A DNA stretch of 64,000 nt from Ambrosia x helenae (Eukaryota > Streptophyta > Magnoliopsida > Asterales > Asteraceae): NCBI GenBank assembly GCA_030844895.1, contig CM061226.1, forward strand, positions 117,166,574 to 117,230,573. Reading direction: 5' to 3'. The translations under genes and the position numbers were made by a program. This document shows, piece after piece, positions 49,657 to 60,953 of this stretch (positions are counted from its first letter, which is position 1; the number at the start of each line of letters is the position of its first letter). The notes beneath the pieces are model-generated. The model was not told the DNA's origin, ran no database searches, and saw only the letters and a program-made list of their open reading frames with translations.

Positions 49657-49878
49657 TCATGTCGCACTTGTTTTTATTGATGTTTTACTAATGTCTAGTT
49701 CAGTTTTACAAGTTGTTGGTGCAGTTGCGCCCATGTCATCCGGCGGTAAGCAACCACAGAAACACTTATTCCAGATACATACAGCCTTTTCATGTGGTGA
49801 TCGACACATGTCTTGTGGACAATCCTTATCAGTTTGACACGCAAGTGAAACTTGGGGAAACATCACCAACCCTGGCAT
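49657..49878 (-). CDS. Small cysteine-rich secreted-type peptide, copy 2
   Basis: A 73-residue frame from ATG at 49876-49878. The hydrophobic start and all eight cysteines match copy 1 (one Val/Gly change in the leader). After the last Cys an extra T keeps the frame open for 14 residues more, ending SKTSIKTSAT. Copy 1 lacks that base and stops early. Conservation of every cysteine between the copies fits a working peptide, though they diverged recently and the evidence is weak. Start codon and possible first exon are uncertain, as for copy 1. The Helitron lies 188 bp downstream. Confidence 0.6.
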   Translation of the reverse strand: MPGLVMFPQVSLACQTDKDCPQDMCRSPHEKAVCIWNKCFCGCLPPDDMGATAPTTCKTELDISKTSIKTSAT

Positions 49879-50878
49879 AAACAACCAAAAAACAACATTA
49901 ATAACTGATGAATATGTGTGTGTGATTTGGTCTTAAATCTAAAGGAATCGAGAACAGTATAGTTACCGGTGACAAAAATCAACATGATACATAAGGTTGT
50001 ATGACTTGATAGAATCATCTTGAAACTTGTGTTTATGGTGAAACTATATTAATCCTTTCGATATTTATACACAACTAGGATTTTGATCACAATTAATGAT
50101 TCCTTAAAACCTTAATAAATAAAAAATAACAAATATTTTTGTTCACATACACTAACTAGATTATACCCTGAGAACGTCTCATGATTGAAAAATCTAATAT
50201 GACATATCAATTTTACATATGAAATAGAATGATGCGCTTTACAGTTACATGCAGGAAAGCTCCGGGTAGGACCTGACCTTAAACAATGTCTAACTCTAAT
50301 ATTAACACCTAACCTAAAACAATGTACAACTCCAATGCTAACACATGTTGAAAATAAAATTCATATTTATTGATTTGAACATAATTAGTGTCTTGTCTAT
50401 ACATGATTAATGAATTACTTGAACACTTTGTGTTTTTTTCCTGGATGAACAAAACCCCATAAAAAATAGTCGTTTTTTTCTCTGTTTTTTATATAGCACT
50501 ATGATACTCGTTGGAAAGATAATAAAACGCTCGTTAATTTGGTGTAATTTTTTCTTTAAAAAAATTCGTATGTAAAAGATATTAACGTTTAAAAATTGTG
50601 GGAGAAAACATGAGAGAGAAAATTCAATTTTTTTTAATTTTTTTTTCCTAAAATCAATTAATGTCAAATGGCATACTCAAGAAGGAGGATGCCCTCTTTA
50701 AGTGTCATGTATGATTTATTGCTTTCAATTATTTTAACACCATGTGTAGTGGTAAAGAAATTTGGAGCCCCTCACTTGAACATTTTTTGATATGTGACAT
50801 GTCACATGTGGGTCCCACTCGGGGTTTAAAATAAAAAATAAGTGTAATGGTTTCAAGCCCCTAGTGGGACCCACTTGA

Positions 50879-50879
<1 letters not shown>

Positions 50880-50916
<37 letters not shown>

Positions 50917-50997
50917 TTGAATTTTAAAAGAAATTTAATAAATAACCATAAATAAAAAACAACAAAAAAACAATAATAACCATAATGAGTAATAATG

Positions 50998-51053
<56 letters not shown>
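50880..51053. repeat. Two A/T triplet microsatellites
   Basis: (ATT)n at about 50880-50916 and (AAT)n at about 50995-51053. The antisense Ile/Tyr-rich ORFs here are repeat artefacts. Confidence 0.95.
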
Positions 51054-51054
<1 letters not shown>

Positions 51055-51822
51055 TACAAAAACATAATCTACCATCATCCTAAAGGGCCTACCTTTTTTT
51101 TTAAATAATAATAATAATAATAATAACAATAATAATAATATAAAAAAACCTAACCTAACCACCTTTCATTTTCATTATTTTCTTTCTTCTTCTCTTCTTT
51201 GCAACAACAATGGTTGCCTTCTTCCTCTCTTTTTGAACGGTAATATACAGGTGGCAAGAGATTATTGGACAAAAGAAAATAGGAACGAGCGCGAAATATT
51301 TCACGTGGGCGTCAGTAGCGCCCAATTAACAAGGCAGGGGGCGGTGTTTTGGAGTGAAACGGGCACGAAAAGCCCCCTTTAATGCCCCTATAACAATCCA
51401 TTACGTATTGTCTAATAGATAAATTAGTTATCTTTCTAGAAACAAAGATAACATTTGTTAACAATATAAATATAAAAATATAACTTAAAAAATTTCAAGA
51501 ACCCTAATTTATTTGTATCTAAAAAGATAACTATATTTGTTTGTCGCTTTAACAAACCATTACGTATGGCCAAGACTTAAAGGAGATGAGAGTGACCTTG
51601 GTAAATCACAAACTTAGATCATTCGATTAAAAAAATGCTTTGTTTGTCGCTTTTGATTGTCTAGTTGTCTCGAATGATGTTTGTTCAACTGTTGGCTTCT
51701 GTTTGTCAAATGTCGAATAAAAGAGGTGGATGTTTGTTCCATTTTGATTAAACTTTGTGTGGTGAAATAACAACACAACCCAATAACTAAGAAAAGGTGT
51801 AATTGATAAACTAAAACATTAA

Positions 51823-52221
51823 GGGTATGTTTTGCAATGAGCTTTTAAGAGGTTCGAGGTTCAAGCTCCAAGCTTTTAAGAAAAAACTCATACTCAACAA
51901 AAAGCCTTGTTTGGTTGAAGGAGCTTGAAGCTTTTAGGTTAAGAGAAAAAACTCTATACTAAAAAGCTATTAATACTAGCGTTTAAGAAAAAGCTCCAAA
52001 TATCTACAAGCTTTTAATGAGTATTTGACACAAATACACATTCTATAATAAAATAACAAAAGTAAAACATGCATACAAGATTTTAGTTAATGCATATTTT
52101 GATCATTTTATACATTTTATTAAAAGTTCCAGCTACTCTACCAAACACTAAAATATATTTAAAAAGCTACAGCTTCGAGCTATCAACCACCAGCTAGTGC
52201 CTAGTTTTGCCAAACATACCC
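51823..52221. mobile_element. Complete PIF/Harbinger-like MITE, 399 bp
   Basis: GGGTATGTTTTGCAA at the left and TTTTGCCAAACATACCC at the right are inverted repeats, flanked by TAA at 51820-51822 and 52222-52224. A TWA duplication with GG-start ends fits PIF/Harbinger. Subterminal AAGCTTTTA repeats. Confidence 0.8.
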
Positions 52222-52224
52222 TAA

Positions 52225-52988
52225 ATAAAAATACAAAAAGTAAAACAAAAAAGATTTGATTGGATGGATTTGGTGGTGGCCCCACATGTTGTTCATTTTG
52301 GGTCGACGATGGCATTAATAACTAAGTCGAATGACTAAGGGGCGCAATGTTCTGTCCGTTAATAACATGGCACTTTTAGTAATTTCACAACACATGGTGT
52401 TACAAAAAAGCAAGTAGCGTAACTACTTAAGTGACTAAGGGTTATGGGTATTGAATTGGGCTATTGGAAATTTGGGTCAGACACTTTAAATCTAGGTTAT
52501 AGGTAATTTACTGTTTGGGCCTGAGGAACTTAAAAAATTTGACAGCTATATAGGTTGTTGTGTGGATCGGACGGTGGGTTTGTAGCCACCCTCCCCTTCA
52601 CTTAGACCCGCCACTGCGCGGACTTCTGACTGGTATTTAAATAAGTAAATACTATTAAAAGCCAACCTAGTACAAAGAAAGTATTTTATTTATGCTATGA
52701 ACTTTTAGTATAAACAAAATTCTAAATTATACCTTTGATATATAAAAAAAAAAGAAAGAGAATAATGTTTGTAATTACCCAAATTATTCAAATATATGAT
52801 AGTATTAGTTGGGATTTAAAAGAATTAAAAATGCTTATATGTGGCATATGTTTTTTTTGAACGAACAACTAATATCACATGAATTCTGAATTGCCAGTAG
52901 GTTAGTACTGACATATGGCTAGCCACTAGGCACCTGAAGTCCATCAAGCGTTCAATTTGTGGAAAAATATGCCGCCTGAAGACCCACT
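52225..52988. other. Spacer without recognisable features
   Basis: AT-rich low-complexity sequence; no gene, RNA or element end identified. Confidence 0.4.
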
Positions 52989-55073
52989 TGTCACACCCTC
53001 AAATTACCACTTGCGGGGTTTTACCGCGAGGCGCATGACAAACCAGGATCCAAGTCAACGATCACAATAAACAACTCTATATGAAAACGTAAATCGACAT
53101 AACAATTAAGTTAATAAGCGGAAGCGTTTAAGTAGCATTTAATCAACTATGCTATCATCTCAAAAGTTATTCAAAATACTTTTATTACAAACATGCAACT
53201 ATGCCTAGACGCCAATGCAGACTCGTGCGCCTAGTTCCGTTCATTGCTACCTTAGCGACCTGAGAAAAACATGCCAAAAAGACGTCAACATATAATGCTG
53301 GTGAGTTCACAGGTTTGTTCAATATGTTACCAAAATGTTACCATATCCATATTATATCAATGTTACCAAGTACGCTAGCTAGGCGTATGTTTTATTACTA
53401 CTACGATTGGAAACCATTACTAGACACGTTTAGCAATGTTTAGCATGTTTAAGCAGCCCGTATGTTCAGCATGATGATGTTCCTGTTCGAGACAATATGC
53501 ACCCGCCCGGCCCTCCAAGCCGACGAGTGGGGCAGGTCACGCCCAATAGATCTATCCACATTTCCCCCGTTGTGCATCCCGCACATTCATGGTTTCCCCC
53601 GGGACTTCCAAAAGATCGTATAGCAATATAAAGTTAAAACCATAGTATGACATATGTTACCAAAACAGTTTAGCGCATGTTTTCTCCCCCAAAAGTTAAA
53701 GCAGTAAAAGTGGGGCCGTGAACTCACCTTAAGTAGCGTTCTTCAATTACAAGTAAAGATGTTTAGCCCTTGATAATCCCTCTACCGGAGATCTATCAAA
53801 ATGTTCACATAAGTGTTCTGACTAATAACCATAAGGTTATCTAGTCCCCGATTGTCCAGATCGTAACCAAGTATGTTTTAAAACGTGTTTAAATGTTTAA
53901 CCGACACACTAGACCGACCCGACATCCCGTTGGTGACCCATTACCCTAACTAATCAAGTACACATAGATTACATACAAGGTTCAAGCATAAAACACTTAG
54001 TTTGTATCAAAAATCTCATTTCTGCATCAGAACGGTCGAACCAGTCAGTTTTAAGTCTCCTTCGCACCTTTTCAGTCTCCTTCGCCCGTTTTACACTTCG
54101 TTCGACCGTTTGATGCCTCCTTTGCCCGTTTTAACCTCATTCGCCCAACAAAAACCCAGGTTCGACCCTGGTTTTCCTCCTTCGCACCTTCGATCGGTCG
54201 AAGGAGGCCAGGTTCGCCCCTGTTGTGTAAATTTTCCTAAAAACTCTTCAAACACATTCAAAACGACTCGAAACATCACCAAACACAGCAGTCAAGCATG
54301 GATAACTTATCCCTACAAAACCCCACCGATTTCCCCCGATAATACGTCTGTTTCAGCCCTTTCCCAAAATGGTAAAGATTATGGAAGCATCACTTTCATC
54401 CATGAATAATTTACCCAATTTGGAAACTTTTGAAATCGATTCATGCTTAGCTTAAAATACTCAGTTTGTCGATTATCCGATCTTTTCTTATCAATTCTAT
54501 TGATCATAAATATCATGCATCAAGTTTAGGTCCAATAAAACCCCCAAATACCCATATTATGTATGTGCGTGAAAGGATCGATAACAAACAAAGATTGATT
54601 AAACAAGTTAGTTTCAGGTGCGGAAACCCTAAAACTATCACAAAATAATAATCAAACAGATTCAAACACACAGATCATCATTTTCAAACGTTTTCATTAA
54701 TAAAACACTTGTTTACACGTTGAAATATAGATACAATCAAGGTATGAACGATAAACAGGTTTAACAAAACACTAGAGAGAGTTTCTGAAAGTGGAGGGAA
54801 TAATAATAATCAAAAGTTACATTCAAAAATCAAACTTGTCTATTTATAGACTGCACATTCGCCCAAACTGTTCATGCGAATGTGCAGGTTCGCCCACATC
54901 AACTGGTCGAACCAAGCTTTTCAATAATCTAATCTTCTTTCGTCCAAAACAATCTTCCTTCGCACCTTTCAGTCCTCCTTCGCACCTTCTAATCAGCTCC
55001 TTCGCACCTTCGATATCAACAAAACAAAATGTGTTGTACAATCCAAAGCTTTAGTCGCACTTTTGCATCTACA
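52989..55073 (-). mobile_element. 3' LTR of the Copia element (2085 bp), with Gypsy-like 3' half
   Basis: On the minus strand TGTAGATGCAAAAG follows the polypurine tract and the end is AATTTGAGGGTGTGACA at 52989. A TATA box TCTATAAATAG is at about 54839-54849. GGGCGAA/GGTGCGAAGG motif clusters lie on both sides (54850-55020, 54040-54210). The 3' half (52989 to about 53940) is clearly homologous to the Gypsy LTR end at 20470-21425. Either one chimeric LTR, or a 1.07-kb Copia LTR (54003-55073) inserted in a Gypsy LTR. Confidence 0.55.
54839..54849 (-). promoter_or_regulatory. LTR TATA box
   Basis: TCTATAAATAG on the minus strand, 225 bp from the LTR start. Confidence 0.55.
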
Positions 55074-55086
55074 AACTCCCCCTCGA
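55074..55086 (-). promoter_or_regulatory. Polypurine tract
   Basis: The minus strand reads TCGAGGGGGAGTT between the third ORF's stop codon (TAG, 55087-55089) and the LTR start; typical of plant Copia elements. Confidence 0.8.
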
Positions 55087-55959
55087 CTATTGCTTGGATT
55101 GTGTTCGTCGTTGTTCGTCCATCCTTTTGTTCCACAGTCTGATATGTCTTTGAATCATTTGTTCTCTTGTCAACACCGGTTCCTGAAATTGTTTTTGTTT
55201 CTTCGTTTTCAGCTCTGGCACCTTTTGCTTCTCCACATACTTTCCCAACTTCTCATCATAATCACATCCAGCATTAATATCAAATGCAAAGCACAGAAAT
55301 ACCACACGTTGGTACTTTCCTGCTTGCTCAGCATCTTTAGCATCTGAATAGATCGGATTGTAGAATAGCATGATGATATCCTCATGTGAACAGTTTATCA
55401 ACCACATGGGATCAAAGATATGCACTTTCTTGTAACTCGTCTCTCCATCCTTCAACACAATCACGGCCTCTGCAATCTTCCAATCATAATACCACCAGAT
55501 GAAGTCTTTGGCAAAGTGTTGCGGAATAGGCATCAAAGGTATCTTTTTCAACACTTGCGGTGGTTTGTATTTCAGCGTCACTCTGGGCGTACCGGTTATC
55601 AAATCAATATCCTTCTTATGAACAATTCGCTTTGGATATTGTGGTGTAAACAAGTCCCACTTGGTTCGGCTTTCTCGAGTCATCTTCTCAGCAAAATAAG
55701 TAATCTGACTATTTGACGCTCCCGTTAGACGGTGACGACAAATGTCTCTGATTGCCCAATACGGAAGGGTCTTCAAGTGATGAAACTTCTCAAAATACAA
55801 GATCCCCTTCTCCCACTTTACTGTGAAACACCTCAACTCTTTAACAAACTTCCAGGCTAATGCACGACCTTTGAAAATCCTATTGTGAAGTTTGTAAAAG
55901 CTGCCTTGAATGTCAGGTTTCGGACGATTATTTTCCTTTTCTTTCAACTTCTTCAACAA
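55087..55959 (-). pseudogene. Copia third ORF, C-terminal segment (unknown function)
   Basis: A 290-residue open frame ending at TAG beside the polypurine tract. It is in the same frame as the two segments upstream; the frame is open from the TAA at 56116, so the coding part begins there. It starts with a Lys/Glu-rich helix (LKELLKKLKEKE), then a folded-looking part with Trp/Tyr/His (FIWWYYDWKIAEAVIVL, VHIFDPMWLINCSHEDIIM), and ends basic (RHIRLWNKRMDEQRR). No transmembrane segment or signal peptide, so a classical envelope is unlikely. Function is not recognised. Similar frames are, from memory, common next to Copia pol in Asteraceae genomes. Confidence 0.65.
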
Positions 55960-56115
55960 CTCTTTTAAACTTTCTGACTGCTCGAACCGTGGCTTGTTAT
56001 GCCCTTTAAAGATTTCATCTTCAAAGACTTTGCTCTTTTCTTTTGCTAGCTTCTCGGCATGGTTTAGCAGTTCGTCTGAGAAAGAAAATCCACAATCTTG
56101 ATCTGTTCTGAAATA

Positions 56116-57000
56116 TTATGGATACTCTTCACTCGTAATATCTTCCATTTCGACTTCCTCGAATGCAGGAACATCACGATCATCCGAATGATTTCCAGCT
56201 TCTTTCTCAGGAATCTTAGGAATAAAGTTATCTGCAAGTAATTCTTCCAACGTCTTGCCTACTTGCTTTGCTAAACCTTCAAGAATTTCTTTCGATATAG
56301 CCGCAGAAACTTCCCCATCCTCAAGATCAGGGTCATCATACACTAACTCGAATAGTTTATTGTTAGATTCAAATATTTCTAGAAACCGGCTAGTCATGTC
56401 GATCGTCCAGACCCGATCAGTGAGCATCTGGCGATACTTGTTCTTATCTTCTTCAGACAATGACTGCAATTTCTCGTTCCAGAAAATATCTTCATCGTCA
56501 ACATTCTCACCAGGAGCTTTAGAGCTCGATTCACCGCCCTTATCTGAGTCACGTTTCTCGTAAGTAAACTTATCAACATCATCATCATCGTCATCACTAC
56601 TATCATCAAACGCAGAGCCGTCTCCGTCACTCGAACCATCATCCGATCCTCCATCATCCTTATCATCCTTTTTCTTCTTCTTTGTATCGTTACCAGCATC
56701 TTCATCTAGTTCATCATCTTCTTCTTCATCAGACAGTTCGTAATCAATTAGCTCTTCTTCTCTTTCTTTTTCCACTTCACCAGCTTGAAGTTGAGGAGCT
56801 TGAGAGTACAAGTTCTTGATCAGATCATCCCTATGCTTGTTACTCTTTTTCAGCTGTTTGTTCTCCTCCTTCAAGACTATGATTCTTCTGGTGTTACGTT
56901 GCTCATGCTTCAGCAACTTCTTGTTTTCTTTCTTCAATCTCTTGATTGTCTTCTTCAGGGTTTCATTATCATCTGCCGATGTGACTACAACTTCCAACAT
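56116..57000 (-). pseudogene. Copia third ORF, middle segment (coiled coil, acidic)
   Basis: 294 residues between two in-frame stops (TAG 57022-57024, TAA 56116-56118). The first 60 residues have heptad-like Leu/Ile spacing with many Lys/Glu (ETLKKTIKRLKKENKKLLK), a clear coiled-coil candidate. Then comes a very acidic stretch with Asp runs and a KKKKKDDKDD block (about residues 80-150), and after it a helical region (FWNEKLQSLSEEDKNKYRQM). The low-complexity acid part suggests a disordered linker. Together with its neighbours this was one ORF of about 1192 codons. Confidence 0.65.
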
Positions 57001-57021
57001 CTTCTTGTCATTGGACCTTAA

Positions 57022-58665
57022 CTACTCAATCTCCGTCTGTTGTTTGTTAATCAGATTCATCATCTCAGAAAGTCTCTGATTCACAGCAGTCATGATGTCA
57101 CTATCCACAGATACTTTTGTCTTCTTTGGTGGTTCGACAGCATCAGGCAATTTACCTTTTCTGATCTTCTTTAGCACATTATCCAATGCTTCATTCACAT
57201 CATCCATTGGAATTTCTTCAGTTTGTGGTGTGCTAGATGTTGTTGCAGTCTTCTGTTTCTTTTGAACTGGTGCGGTAACCGGTGATTTAGAACTTGTAGC
57301 TGGTGGCAGTTTCTTTCCAGCTATCAATGATTCTATTTCTTTCTTCCTCTTTATACTTGGCTTCTCCTGTTTCTTCTTCTCTTTTCTAGCAGCTTGCACA
57401 GGAGATCCAACAAACGTCTCTTCAACATTAAAATCCAAATCTTCTACATCAACAGGAATAGGACTTTTGTTCCGTTGATCTTCTTCTCTTTGACTAGCAG
57501 ACGCACCAACCTCAGTGGCCTTGGGCAAGGTGGTCTCTACAGTTTCAGCATCAGAATTCCATTGTTCTTCCTCTATCGTCTCTTCTGAATCAATGGAAGC
57601 TTCATCAACAATGTGTAAACCCTTTTTCGCCATACTCTTATTCCTTCTCTGAGTATTTTTCTTCTTCTCTGGTTCAGAAACCTCAATCCTTATCTCTGGT
57701 TTCTTTGTCTTACCACTCTTCGCGCCTACATTCACAACTTGTCTCTTGCGCTTAGCGTCAGGATCAACATGATGTAAAGGATTATCAGCATCAGAATCAC
57801 TGTTAACATTTCTAACAAGCCCCTCACCCGGATCTTTATAATCCACCCTAGCTAGATGTCCAAACAAACGTCTAACTGGAGGACGTTCTTCAACAGACAA
57901 ACCCTTATAAGCTTTCATTCTAGCTAGTGTATTCAATGACATGTGTTCCTGAACAACAATGTGTTTAGGATCTCTCTTCAGCTCTTTGTACTTGTGATCG
58001 AATATCATTTGAAGAAAACGAGGATATAAAAGAAACTTCAGGTTCCTCGTTCCATTCACGGGCTCCAGTAAGTGAGACATCAGCATGCCAGAGACATTGA
58101 ACGGTTTGTTCAATACTAAAGCAACCATCATCGAACTGATGCTCTTCCTCATTAGATCATAACCACCTGCTGCAGATCCGAATACGTGGATCAAAACATG
58201 TGCCAGATATTTGAACTGTGGGCACAGTTTTCCTTTATGCAACGAACCGTCAGTGATTGGTCCATTGTACTTCATCCTGAGAAAGCACTTTCTTTGATCC
58301 ATGAATGTAAACTCCTTTGGATCTTTCGGATCATCATCCAGATTCAGTGCTTCTCTTAAATCCTCTTCGCACACAATCACTCGTTGTCCCTGAATTTTTC
58401 TCGTCAAGCAAGATTCGCACTTCCAGAAATCTAGTTTAGCATTAGACCAGAATTCCTGTATCATATCTCGGTAGATCACTGTCGGCGTAGCAATGGCATC
58501 TATTACTCTGCTTCTCTTCAAAAACTCAATGATGCCGACAAATTCTGTGTGCTTCTTCACATCGCCAAGATATGCACAACAGTTGTGCGCATTCTCAAAA
58601 TCTAGCTGCTTAGCAGGCTGTGATGAGGATCCTGCTTGTTCCGTCGTCTTCTGTTGTTCAGACAT
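57022..58665 (-). pseudogene. Copia third ORF, N-terminal segment (unknown conserved domain)
   Basis: 547 residues from ATG at 58665 (MSEQQKTTEQAGSSS); an upstream in-frame ATG at 58752 would put a hydrophobic stretch first, but it lies before a likely splice acceptor and is less credible. Residues about 20-270 form a globular domain (IEFLKRSRVIDAI, YRDMIQEFWSNA, FLLYPRFLQMIFDHKY). The rest is charged and disordered, with nuclear-localisation-like basic blocks (KKKNTQRRNKSMAKK, KQEKPSIKRKKE). It ends in the start of the coiled coil at a TAG. Proteins with this N-terminal pattern are, as I recall, annotated in Asteraceae as longin-like or hypothetical proteins of retroelements. No enzymatic motif seen. 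Confidence 0.65.
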
Positions 58666-58680
58666 TGTTAGATCTGCAAA
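58666..58680 (-). promoter_or_regulatory. Candidate 3' splice site before the third ORF
   Basis: The minus strand reads GTTTGTTTTGCAG then ATCTAACAATG: a pyrimidine-rich tract and AG nine bases before the start codon. Confidence 0.5.
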
Positions 58681-58744
58681 ACAAACAAAACTACACGTTA
58701 AAAATCGACAAAATATCAAAATTGAAAAGTTTTGGTCAAAAAAC

Positions 58745-60953
58745 CTCCTCATTCGCCCAAACGGGAGTACGAAGGTGGTTATGTATAGGTACGAATGTGT
58801 TGATTTTGATAAAAAGTTTCATTCGCCCATCTAATCCTCTTTCGCCCATTTCATTTTCTTCCTTCGCCCATTCGAACTGGTCGAAGGAAGCAGTTCATAA
58901 ATTTGAAAAATCAATTTTGAAATTTAATGATCTTAAACATGTCCATTTGATTGAAATCAGGCCTAATAATGCCGATAATCATTTCTAAACCAACAGTTTT
59001 AACAATTATTGATTGTGTTTGTGTTTTCACCCAAAAACTAGGGTTTAAACAACGATTGAACAATCTGACATGTTTTAAACTATGATTTTGGTTATTTCTC
59101 CCCTAAAACACACACACAATAAACCCTGAACATCAATTGGTAGTATTATGTTGTTTTAAAATGATTTTAGACAGGTAGGGCTCGGAATTGAAAAACAGAG
59201 ATTAAGAACTGATTCCATGATGATAACCTGTTAAAATGATAGCAAAATGAGCAGTATGAATGCAGTAAAACAATGGAATGATGTTAAACAAACGAGCAAT
59301 AAGGTGAGGTTACGATTAAAATCTGGAAAAAATTATAAATGGGGTTCGAATGAGATGCTGGATATATATAGGCTTGTTCCTTCGCCCGTTTTGGTCATAC
59401 GAAGGAGAAACTTTTCTCTCCTTCGACCCTATTGAAAGGGTTCGAATGAGATAAAAAGGGTTCGAATGAGATAATTATCATGAACACTCTCCTTCGCCCA
59501 TCAAAACATACGAATGAACAAAGAAAATCCCACATTCGACCAAACGAATGGGCGAATGAGAATTGGAATTTTTGAAAATTTTCCAAATCTCAAAAACGAG
59601 TCCCGGTCCAATTATTTTCCAACTTTTAAGCATCCAACATTCATGTTTTCACATTTTAAAAGTTACAAAGCTCAAATGGTGTATCCAGGTTTAGAAAATC
59701 GACATCAACCACCACCAGTTATCAAAAATAAGATGAAAATGAAAAATCTTTTTTGGATTTTCTAATGTTTATGCTAAAACACACCTAAAATCTTTTTGAG
59801 TTTTGTAATTTTTGACGAGAAAATAAAATGCAGAAATGTATATGAAAAACTGTAAATATTTTTGTGATTTCCGGTAAAAGGATCATATCAGTTTTTGAGA
59901 AATCTGATCACACCGTTGATCTTTTTGAAATTATTATCATTAAAGACAATGTGTGATCTGGCAACTGCTGATATTGTGATCCACATAAACTCACATGCAG
60001 ACTGTTGTGCAGTGCTTTATACTGATACTTATATTTATAGTATAAACGCAATTGTCTGTGGTTCCCACGCACACGACATACTCCCGTATCAAGAAGTAAA
60101 TGCACAGAGACTCATTGTAAAGTGTGATTATGCTTTCGTCGTCTGTAATTGTACAAGATATAATGCATAGAGGTATACAGGTCAGCAAATTAATGCAGCA
60201 AAGTAACATATGCACTATACCAGGTTGAGGACTGATATTAATCATGATTTGCATCAATGATCAATACGATGTAATAGATAATCTTTGATCATCATATAAC
60301 ATGGAAAGTTCCTCAATTCGGTAACTTTAGGATTTGGCATATAGCTCTTTTATAAAGACACCCTGTCTGATCTAGGTCCGTAATGACTTACAGCAGAAGA
60401 TCAGAGAGGCTATCCCCAGACAACTAATAACATAACGACCCTAAACCTCCGAGTTTTGTACAAATACCCTATCAAACGAAATTACGGTACTAAGACCATA
60501 TGCCCATGAGGAGTTCATCCACATAACAAATCGTTTGATATGTATGTATCAGGCACGCAGTAATAGGTCTACGAAGCCTATCAGCACATCGCACAGACTC
60601 AGACACACGCCCTATATAGCATTACATTATTTAGAATGTGTCAGATCCCCACTGATGTACTATCATTTCCCTTTATACTCCAGGAAATCATTTTAGAATT
60701 TTCTGATTTTTATAGATTTTCGAATTTACTGTTCCCAAGGATAAGCTGGAGCATTTCAAATATGTGACTGCCCAGATATCGTTTGTTCACAGAAATCTGA
60801 CGGCATTAATCTAAGGGAAGAAGATATAGCAGTCAGCAAAGAAATTTTTCAATTTTTTATGGTTTTTGAAATTTTTCAATGTTTTTGGATTTTTGAAATT
60901 TTTCTGAAAAACAGTAAAAATTTAAACTAAAAAGTGATAGACTGAGGTGGTGA
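58745..60953 (-). other. Spacer between pol and third ORF, with promoter-like module
   Basis: No gene. On the minus strand: a TTT/GAAATTTTT-rich stretch after pol (60840-60910), a mixed region, a motif cluster at 59385-59550, a TATA box TATATATATC at 59361-59370, and a second cluster at 58745-58880 just before the third ORF. The arrangement parallels that in the LTR. Confidence 0.5.
59361..59370 (-). promoter_or_regulatory. Candidate internal TATA box
   Basis: TATATATATC on the minus strand, about 700 bp upstream of the third ORF and right after a GGGCGAA motif cluster, as in the LTR. Confidence 0.4.

Larger units (their letters stand above)
46237..52163. repeat. Tandem duplication, copy 2 (unit B + partial unit A)
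   Basis: Unit B 46237-51080, then the first 1.08 kb of unit A. It leaves the repeat at 52163 inside the MITE, which is complete here and continues to its own right end. Confidence 0.9.

Noticed and set aside
50853..51162. Ile/Tyr-rich minus-strand ORFs
   Set aside because: Translation of AAT/ATT microsatellites.
54002..54409. 135-codon plus-strand ORF
   Set aside because: It reads through the CCTTCGCACC motif cluster of the LTR on the antisense strand; no homology seen.
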